DNA from: Clavibacter michiganensis | GTDB lineage: Bacteria > Actinomycetota > Actinomycetes > Actinomycetales > Microbacteriaceae | DNA: 64,000 bases | Reading direction: 5' to 3' | Assembly (NCBI RefSeq): GCF_002151125.1 | Contig: NZ_MDJZ01000016.1 | Span: forward strand, 1-64,000 | Shown: positions 54,024 to 64,000 of the stretch, in pieces | How the letters are laid out: the number at the start of each line of letters is the position of its first letter | Numbering within the stretch: position 1 is the stretch's first letter | Translations under genes and position numbers: made by a program | The notes under the pieces: generated by a model | Databases searched by the model: none | Told to the model about the DNA's origin: nothing | The model's input: the letters and a program-made list of their open reading frames with translations, nothing else

Positions 54024-55010
54024 ATGGCCGTCGACACCCGCGTCTCGGCGAAGCTGAGCCAGGCTCGCCGCGGCGTCGGCGTCTCGGGCGGCGGCCGGCC
54101 GCCCGGCGCGCCGCGCAAGGACCGCGGGAAGACGCCGCTCGGCCGGGCCGGGAAGACGCTGGCGCTGTTCGCGCTGCCGTCGCTGATCCTGCTCGTGCTG
54201 CTCAACGTCTACCCGGTCATCTACTCGTTCCTGCAGTCCCTCCAGCAGGGCACGCCGTCGACGCTGCCGTGGCAGACGCCGTTCGTCGGGCTCGAGAACT
54301 ACGTCAACGTGCTCACGTCGGACTCGTTCCGGAACGCGACCACGTTCACGATCGTGTTCACGATCGTGGGCGTGTTCGGGTCGTGGATCGTGGGGCTCGC
54401 GCTGGCGCTGCTGCTGCGCACCCGGATCCCCGGCAACGGGCTCTTCAAGGTGCTGCTGCTCCTGCCGTGGATCGTCCCGGTGGTCGTCTCGGCGACCTCG
54501 TGGAACTGGCTGGTGGCGACGCCGCAGAGCCCGATCCCGATCCTCCTGGAGACGCTCGGGATCCCCGACGCGAACTTCCTCGGCGATCCCGTCCTGGCGC
54601 AGATCGTGGTCTGCGTGTTCAAGGTCTGGATCAGCTTCCCGTTCATGCTGATGATGATGTCGTCGGCGCTCGCGTCGGTGGACACCAACGTCTACGAGGC
54701 GGCGAAGATGGACGGCGCGAGCGCGTGGCAGGCGTTCCGCGGGGTGACCCTGCCGATCATCTCCAGGACCACCTACATCAGCTGGGTGCTCATGACGATC
54801 TTTTGCGTCAACGACTTCCCGACGATCTTCCTGCTCACGCAGGGCGGTCCCGTGAACGCCACGACGTCGCTGATCGTGCTCGCGTACCAGCAGGCGTTCC
54901 AGAACCTGCAGACCGGTCCGGCGACGGCGGTGGCGTTCATGATGACCGCCGTGCTCGTCCTCGTCTCGACCCTCCTGTACCGGCAGATCAAGAAGGCGGA
55001 CATCGAATGA
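54024..55010 (+). CDS. Carbohydrate ABC permease, MalF/UgpA type
   Basis: Six-helix permease (328 aa) with a 45-residue basic N-terminus. The EAA loop reads YEAAKMDGASAWQAFRGVTL, the contact site for an ATPase. Overlaps the next permease gene by ATGA. No ATPase is encoded here, so it probably uses a shared MsiK-type ATPase elsewhere in the genome. Confidence 0.92.
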   Translation: MAVDTRVSAKLSQARRGVGVSGGGRPPGAPRKDRGKTPLGRAGKTLALFALPSLILLVLLNVYPVIYSFLQSLQQGTPSTLPWQTPFVGLENYVNVLTSDSFRNATTFTIVFTIVGVFGSWIVGLALALLLRTRIPGNGLFKVLLLLPWIVPVVVSATSWNWLVATPQSPIPILLETLGIPDANFLGDPVLAQIVVCVFKVWISFPFMLMMMSSALASVDTNVYEAAKMDGASAWQAFRGVTLPIISRTTYISWVLMTIFCVNDFPTIFLLTQGGPVNATTSLIVLAYQQAFQNLQTGPATAVAFMMTAVLVLVSTLLYRQIKKADIE

Positions 55011-55888
55011 GCCAGACAGTCGCCGTCGGAGGCGCGACCTCGGCCACCCTCGGCCAGGTGAAGCGCACCTCCGCGAAGCAGCGGGAGCAGAAGGGCCAGT
55101 GGTGGCGCTTCCTGTTCATCGCGATCATCACCCTGGTGGTGATCACGCCGATCCTCGCGGTGCTGTTCCTCTCCACCCAGCCGGGGCAGAACTCGACGGC
55201 CACCGGGTTCACGCTGGAGAACTTCCAGCGCGTGCTCGGCGGCACCGACGTGATGACCTGGCTCGGCAACAGCCTGCTCGTCGCGCTGGTGACCGTGGTG
55301 GTCTCCGTCGTGATCGCGGCGCCCGCCGGGTACGTGCTCAGCCGCTCGCGGTCGAAGCTCGTCTCCGGGTACTCGCTCGTGCTGTTCGTGGTGCAGGCCC
55401 TGCCGGTGGTGACCGCGGCGATCCCGCTGTTCATCACGTTCTCGGCGCTCGGGCTCATCAACACGCTGCAGGGCGTGGCGATCATCTACATCGGCTCGAC
55501 CATGTCGGTCGCGATCTGGATGATGGCGGCGTACATCGACTCCATCCCGATCACCCTCGAGGAGGCGGCGTGGATGGACGGCGCGAGCGTGTTCAGCGGG
55601 TTCGTGCACGTGGTGCTGCGGAACTCCCTGCCTGGCATCCTCTCGACCGCGATCTTCTCGTTCCTGCTGGCGTGGAACGACTACCTGATCGCGCTCCTGT
55701 TCCTGCAGGACTTCACGAAGTACACCCTCCCCATCGGCCTCAACACGTTCTTCCAGCAGAACGCGGCGGACTGGGGATCGGTCATGGCGGTCGCGGTCAT
55801 CATGATGCTGCCGCCCGTGCTGATCTTCGCCTTCCTGAACAAGTACTTCAGCGTCGGCGGGATCGGCGGGTCGCTCGCCGGACGGTGA
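55007..55888 (+). CDS. Carbohydrate ABC permease, MalG/UgpE type
   Basis: Second permease (293 aa) with about six helices. The EAA loop is LEEAAWMDGASVFSGFVHVV. Coupled by ATGA to the first permease. It is followed by the operon's strong terminator. Confidence 0.93.
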   Translation: MSQTVAVGGATSATLGQVKRTSAKQREQKGQWWRFLFIAIITLVVITPILAVLFLSTQPGQNSTATGFTLENFQRVLGGTDVMTWLGNSLLVALVTVVVSVVIAAPAGYVLSRSRSKLVSGYSLVLFVVQALPVVTAAIPLFITFSALGLINTLQGVAIIYIGSTMSVAIWMMAAYIDSIPITLEEAAWMDGASVFSGFVHVVLRNSLPGILSTAIFSFLLAWNDYLIALLFLQDFTKYTLPIGLNTFFQQNAADWGSVMAVAVIMMLPPVLIFAFLNKYFSVGGIGGSLAGR

Positions 55889-55921
55889 GGCGACCCGGGC
55901 GCGGGTGAAGCCGCGCCCGAC

Positions 55922-55971
55922 ACGAGAGCCCGCCCGCGGGATCCATCCGGATCCTGCGGGCGGGCTCTCGT
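55922..55971 (+). terminator. Strong terminator of the carbohydrate operon
   Basis: A 16-bp perfect stem (ACGAGAGCCCGCCCGC with GCGGGCGGGCTCTCGT) is extended inside by GGATCC pairing to itself around ATCC. It starts 33 bases after the permease stop. Confidence 0.88.
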
Positions 55972-56070
55972 CGTGCGGGGCCGCCGACGCTTCGTCCGCG
56001 AACGGATGGGTCCTAGGCTGAGCGGCGCGTCACGCACGCCGAGGTGCGTGTCGTCGACCCCAGGAGCGCG

Positions 56071-58437
<2,367 letters not shown>

Positions 58438-58466
58438 CCCCGGAGCCGTCCCGGGGGGGCGTGCCG

Positions 58467-60311
<1,845 letters not shown>

Positions 60312-60440
60312 GGGCGGAGTCCTTCTGTCACGGAGGGGCCGGGCGAACGTGCTCGGGATCCACTCTCGCGCAGCCGGATGGGACGGGCCCGCGGGAATCG
60401 CCGTCCGCGCCGACCTCGACACGACGGCCGACCGCCGCGC

Positions 60441-63068
60441 CTACCGGTCGTGCGGCGCGGCCTCCGTCTCGGCCTCGATGGTGGTCGCCGTGGGCGGGGC
60501 CGCGTGTGCGCCGTGCCCGCCGTCGGCCGGGAGGCCGGCGGGGAGAGGCGGCGCCGAGGCCGACGCGTGCGGGTGCGTGCGCTCGAGCGCGGCGCCCTCG
60601 ATGTCGACGTCCGGGAGGATCCGGTCGAGCCAGCGCGGCAGCCACCAGGCCGAGCGGCCGAGTAGGTGCATGAGCGCGGGCATCAGCAGCATGCGCACCA
60701 CGAACGCGTCGAGCAGCACGCCGAACGCGAGGCCGAACCCGATGGACCGGATGATCGTCGACTCCGAGAAGATGAACCCGCCGAAGACCGACACCATGAT
60801 CAGCGCCGCGGCCGTGACGACCGCGCGTCCGGCCCGGAAGCCCTGCACCACCGCGAGCCGCGCCTCGGCGCCGTGCACGTACGCCTCCCGCATCCCCGAC
60901 GCGAGGAACAGCTGGTAGTCCATCGCGAGGCCGAACAGGATCCCGACGAGGATCACCGGCAGGAAGCTCAAGATCGGCCCCGGGCTCTCCAGCCCGATGA
61001 GACCCGCGCCCCAGCCGAACTGGAACACCGCGACGATGAGCCCGTAGGTCGCGAAGAGCGACAGCACGAACCCGCCCGTCGCGATCAGCGGCACGAGCAG
61101 CGAGCGGAACACCACGATCATGATGAGCAGCGACAGCCCCACGACGACGAGCAGGTAGAGCGGCAGCACCGCGGCCAGCGCCTCCGAGATGTCGATGTTG
61201 GTGGCGGCCTGCCCGGCGACGCCGAGCGAGATGCCGCCGTCGATCTCGGGCATCGCGCGGATGTCCTGCACGAGCTGCTCGGTCGACTCGCTGTTCGGGC
61301 CCTCCTGCGGCAGCACCTGGAACGCGAGCACCGTGTTGTCGTCGGTGTTGGCGACGGGCGCCACGGCGACCACGTCGTCGAGGTCGTGCAGCGCCTGGGC
61401 GACGTCGACCTGGGTGGCGAGCAGGTCGTCGTCGGCGAGGCCCGCGGGCACGTCGGCGACCACGAGCAGCGGGCCGTTGGCGCCCTCGCCGAACTCGGCG
61501 GCGACCGTGGTGAAGGCGCGCTCGCTGGTGGATCCGGCCGGCTCGCTGGATCCGTCGGGGAGGCCCAGCCGCATGGAGAGGCTGGGGATCGCGACCACGA
61601 GCAGGGCGACGACCGTTCCGACGACCGTGAGCACGGCGCGCGCGTTCGACATGGGCTTCAGGGCCTTCGCGGCCTCCTGCGGGCGGGTCGCCGACCCAGC
61701 TTCATCCGCCGCCGCGCGGTCGCGCTTCCGCAGCACGCGCGTCCCGGCGAGGCCGAGCACCGCGGGCGTGAGCGTGATCGCGACCAGCACCGCGACGAGC
61801 ACGCAGACCGCGCCGACCGTGCCCATCAGCGCGAGGAACGGCACGCCCGTGATGTTGAGGGCGAGGAGGGCGACGATCACGGTGGATCCCGCGAACACCA
61901 CCGCCGTGCCCGACGTGCCGTTCGCGAGGCCGATGGACTCGCGCACGCCGGTGCCGGCGAGCATCTGCTTCCGGTGCCGGTTGACGATGAAGAGGGAGTA
62001 GTCGATGCCGACCGCGAGGCCGAGCATCACGCCGAGCACCGGGGTCACCGACGCCATGTCGACGACGCCGGAGAACGCGAGCGAGGCCGTGACGCCGACG
62101 CCCACGCCGACCACCGCGGTGACGATGGGGAGCGACGCGGCGATGAGCGTGCCGAGCATCACGATGAGGACGATGGCGGCGAAGATCAGGCCGACGACCT
62201 CGCCGATGCCGAAGATCTCGGGGACGCCCTGCGCGAGGTCGGTCGCGAAGTCGACGCTCGTGCCGTCGACGGGGGAGTCCTGGAAGTGCGCGATGGCCTC
62301 CTCCTTGGTCTCCTCGGAGAGCTCGAGGCGCGGATCCGTGAAGGAGATGTTCACGATGGCCGTCGAGCCGTCCTCGGAGACCACGCCGATGCCGTCCGTG
62401 AGGCCGAGGAGCGTGCGGCCGAGCTCGGCCTGCTCGGCGCCCGACTCGAGCTCGGTGCGGTTCGCGTCGACCGTCGCCTGCTGCTCCTGGAGGGCCTGGG
62501 TCTGCTGGTCGAGCTGGGCCTGCTGCGCGTCGAGCGGCGCGAGCTGGGCCGCCTGCGCGCCCGCGGCCTCGGCCTGCTGGCGCGCGGCGGTGAGCTGCTG
62601 CTGGCCCGCCTCGAGCTGCGCCTTCCCGGCGTCGAGCTGCTGCTGCGCGGCATCGAGCTGGGCGCGGCCCGCGGTGATCTGGTCGTCACCGCTCTGCAGC
62701 CGCGCGGCCTGGTCGGCGCGCTGCTGGGTGACGGCGAAGGGATCCACCACGGAGGCGACGCCCTCGAGGTCGCCCGCGCTCTCGGCGAGGGCGGAGATGT
62801 CCTGCTCCTGCTGGTCGGTGAAGGCCGACCCGTCGGTGGTCGTGTAGACGACCGTGCCGGTGCCGCCCGCGGTGTCGGGCAGCGTCTCGGCGAGCTCGTC
62901 GGTGACGGCGCCGGACGCCGTGCCCGGGATGTCGAAGCTGTTGCCGAGGGTGCCGGCGAACGCGAGGAACGAGCCCACGCCGATGCCGAGGATCACCACC
63001 CACGAGACGATGACGAGCCACGCGCGACGCGCGGCCAACGAACCGAGCCGGAACAGCAGTGACGCCAT
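60441..63068 (-). CDS. MMPL-family RND exporter with a long periplasmic coiled coil
   Basis: Proton-driven exporter (875 aa). It has two MMPL membrane halves (helices 2-6 at about 300-440 with LGLAVGIDYSLFIVNRHRKQ, and 8-12 at about 640-810 with FGLAMDYQLFLASGM). The first extracellular domain carries a Gln/Ala-rich coiled-coil hairpin at about 115-210 (repeats of AQLDAAQQQLDAG type). Substrate may be a lipid or a drug. Regulated by the divergent TetR gene; ATG at 63068 follows GAAGGAGA. Confidence 0.93.
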   Translation of the reverse strand: MASLLFRLGSLAARRAWLVIVSWVVILGIGVGSFLAFAGTLGNSFDIPGTASGAVTDELAETLPDTAGGTGTVVYTTTDGSAFTDQQEQDISALAESAGDLEGVASVVDPFAVTQQRADQAARLQSGDDQITAGRAQLDAAQQQLDAGKAQLEAGQQQLTAARQQAEAAGAQAAQLAPLDAQQAQLDQQTQALQEQQATVDANRTELESGAEQAELGRTLLGLTDGIGVVSEDGSTAIVNISFTDPRLELSEETKEEAIAHFQDSPVDGTSVDFATDLAQGVPEIFGIGEVVGLIFAAIVLIVMLGTLIAASLPIVTAVVGVGVGVTASLAFSGVVDMASVTPVLGVMLGLAVGIDYSLFIVNRHRKQMLAGTGVRESIGLANGTSGTAVVFAGSTVIVALLALNITGVPFLALMGTVGAVCVLVAVLVAITLTPAVLGLAGTRVLRKRDRAAADEAGSATRPQEAAKALKPMSNARAVLTVVGTVVALLVVAIPSLSMRLGLPDGSSEPAGSTSERAFTTVAAEFGEGANGPLLVVADVPAGLADDDLLATQVDVAQALHDLDDVVAVAPVANTDDNTVLAFQVLPQEGPNSESTEQLVQDIRAMPEIDGGISLGVAGQAATNIDISEALAAVLPLYLLVVVGLSLLIMIVVFRSLLVPLIATGGFVLSLFATYGLIVAVFQFGWGAGLIGLESPGPILSFLPVILVGILFGLAMDYQLFLASGMREAYVHGAEARLAVVQGFRAGRAVVTAAALIMVSVFGGFIFSESTIIRSIGFGLAFGVLLDAFVVRMLLMPALMHLLGRSAWWLPRWLDRILPDVDIEGAALERTHPHASASAPPLPAGLPADGGHGAHAAPPTATTIEAETEAAPHDR

Positions 63069-63089
63069 GGGATCTCCTTCAGACTCCTC

Positions 63090-63110
63090 GACGATACGCT
63101 ACGTCTCGTC
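63090..63110. promoter_or_regulatory. TetR operator between the MMPL and TetR genes
   Basis: GACGATACG-CTA-CGTCTCGTC is an inverted repeat with 8 of 9 matches per arm. It is 21 bases upstream of the MMPL start and 25 bases from the TetR start, an ideal position to repress both. Confidence 0.72.
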
Positions 63111-63123
63111 TAGTTTCTGGAGC

Positions 63124-63129
63124 TACCCT
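63124..63129 (+). promoter_or_regulatory. -10 element for the TetR gene
   Basis: TACCCT lies 6 bases before GTG 63136 with no ribosome site, consistent with a leaderless transcript. Confidence 0.45.
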
Positions 63130-63135
63130 GTGCAG

Positions 63136-63720
63136 GTGAACGAGCACCGAACCGGACGGGTCCGCAGCGAGGCGGCCCGCGAGGCGATCCTCGGCGCCAC
63201 CGTGCGCCTCATCCACGCCGTCGGCTACGACCACCTCACGATCGAGGGCGTCGCCAAGGAGGCGGGCGTCGGCAAGCAGACGATCTACCGGTGGTGGCCG
63301 TCGCGCGGCGCGCTCATCGCCGAGTGCATGACCGAGGGGCGGCTGATCCCGGTCGAGTTCGCCGTGCCCGACACGGGCGACCTCCTCGCCGACATCGAGC
63401 GCTGGCTCACCGACGTGCTCGCCGTGCTCGACGCCCCGACCGGCGGCCCGCTCGTCCGCTCGCTCGTGGCGGCGGCCGCCGAGGACGCGGCCGTGGGCGA
63501 CAGCCTGAGCGCGAGCCTCGGCGTCGACCGCGACCTGTCCGAGCGCCTGGCCTCGGGGATCCGCGCGGGCCAGCTCCCCGCCGACGCCCCCGTCGAGGAG
63601 CTCGGCCAGGCGATCCTCGGCGTCATCGTGCTGCGCGTGCTCGGTCGCGAGCGCGACCACGCCGAGAGCGTGACGCGGCTGGTGCGGTTCGTGCTGGGGG
63701 GCGGCGGGGCGGCGGGCTGA
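63136..63720 (+). CDS. TetR-family regulator of the MMPL exporter
   Basis: Repressor (194 aa). The HTH reads LTIEGVAKEAGVGKQTIYRW with WPSRGALIAE. The C-terminal ligand domain resembles TetR_C_33-type. GTG 63136 is preferred from promoter spacing; GTG 63130 is also in frame. Divergent from the MMPL gene with the dyad between. Confidence 0.9.
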   Translation: MNEHRTGRVRSEAAREAILGATVRLIHAVGYDHLTIEGVAKEAGVGKQTIYRWWPSRGALIAECMTEGRLIPVEFAVPDTGDLLADIERWLTDVLAVLDAPTGGPLVRSLVAAAAEDAAVGDSLSASLGVDRDLSERLASGIRAGQLPADAPVEELGQAILGVIVLRVLGRERDHAESVTRLVRFVLGGGGAAG

Positions 63721-63734
63721 CCGCAGCCCGGGCA

Positions 63735-64000
63735 TCACCGGTAGTCGTAGAACCCCTCGCCCGACTCCACGCCGAGCTTGCCCTTGTCGAGGTACTCGCT
63801 CTTGAGGTGGGCCGCCCACGCCTGCGCGCCCGGCTCGTCGCTCGCCGCGGAGATCGCGTAGGCCGTGCGGAGGCCGACGACGTCGTAGATCTGGAACGGG
63901 CCGAGCGGCGCGCCGGTCGCGATGCGCCAGGTGGTGTCGACCGTCTTCGGATCCGCGACGCCCGCCAGCACGAGGCCCGCGGCCGCCTCCAGCAGCGGCA
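63735..64000 (-). CDS. 3-hydroxyacyl-CoA dehydrogenase, C-terminal part (cut by window edge)
   Basis: The last 88 residues of a 3-hydroxyacyl-CoA (or 3-hydroxybutyryl-CoA) dehydrogenase, whose start lies beyond base 64000. The C-terminal domain is recognised from GAPLGPFQIYDVVGL, YLDKGKLG and the terminal GEGFYDY. Acts in fatty-acid or hydroxybutyrate oxidation. Confidence 0.85.
   Translation of the reverse strand, partial: PLLEAAAGLVLAGVADPKTVDTTWRIATGAPLGPFQIYDVVGLRTAYAISAASDEPGAQAWAAHLKSEYLDKGKLGVESGEGFYDYR

Noticed and set aside
58438-58466. Terminator between the UvrA-like and GH2 genes
   Set aside because: Only a 6-bp stem (CCCCGG/CCGGGG) is visible; too weak to call.

Overview
The window is about 72% GC, almost fully coding, and uses GTG starts and many short-leader or leaderless genes. 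Gene content (HspR-controlled dnaK operon, IdeR- and Zur-type boxes, RNase J, MsiK-dependent-style sugar ABC operon, NhaA/TrkH) and protein style point to a high-GC actinobacterium. My inference is Microbacteriaceae, most like Clavibacter, a plant-associated genus. I see no rRNA, tRNA, CRISPR array, insertion sequence or prophage; this looks like chromosome with accessory islands.

Region by region: 39-5872 (minus strand) is a surface-fibre-like locus. It encodes a large lectin plus DUF11-repeat secreted protein, a TasA-like protein with a SipW-type signal peptide, a paralogous LPXTG-anchored protein, and a SipW/ER-type signal peptidase. 6082-11618 is the heat-shock operon dnaK-grpE-dnaJ-hspR plus an rRNA-methyltransferase-like gene, with two HAIR operators at the promoter. 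11638-16679 holds a DUF2975 membrane protein with its XRE regulator, a BLUF photoreceptor, a 2H phosphoesterase, a LacI regulator with a perfect 20-bp palindrome nearby, a small hypothetical gene and a flavin reductase. 16797-18791 has an amidohydrolase and a catalytically degenerate SGNH-like protein.

18834-22958 is an IdeR-controlled siderophore/iron ABC importer (ATPase, lipoprotein, fused permease). 22955-28742 has two phosphotransferase-fold proteins, a NarL-type two-component system, a GNAT enzyme and small membrane proteins. 28784-31673 has RNase J and a LacI regulator. 31711-35513 carries two near-identical SulP transporters around a MerR gene. 35566-40766 is an AztABCD-like zinc import locus with a Zur-type box and two AztD-like chaperones.

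40819-49832 is a mixed metabolic and transport stretch: NhaA-TrkH, an aldehyde dehydrogenase, a MetE-like methyltransferase, and a TetR/DHA2 efflux pair. 49834-60311 is a carbohydrate locus: TetR, Gfo/Idh oxidoreductase, an unknown partner, substrate-binding protein and two permeases without an ATPase, a UvrA-like protein, and a GH2 glycosidase. 60441-63720 is an MMPL exporter with a divergent TetR gene and a clear operator between them. The window ends inside a 3-hydroxyacyl-CoA dehydrogenase gene.

The best candidate for something under-described is the 39-5872 locus. A wall-anchored protein and a SipW-dependent TasA-like protein there are visibly paralogous, which suggests an anchored fibre with its own dedicated signal peptidase. 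The paired zinc chaperones, the SulP duplication and a window-wide excess of GGATCC are the next most interesting.
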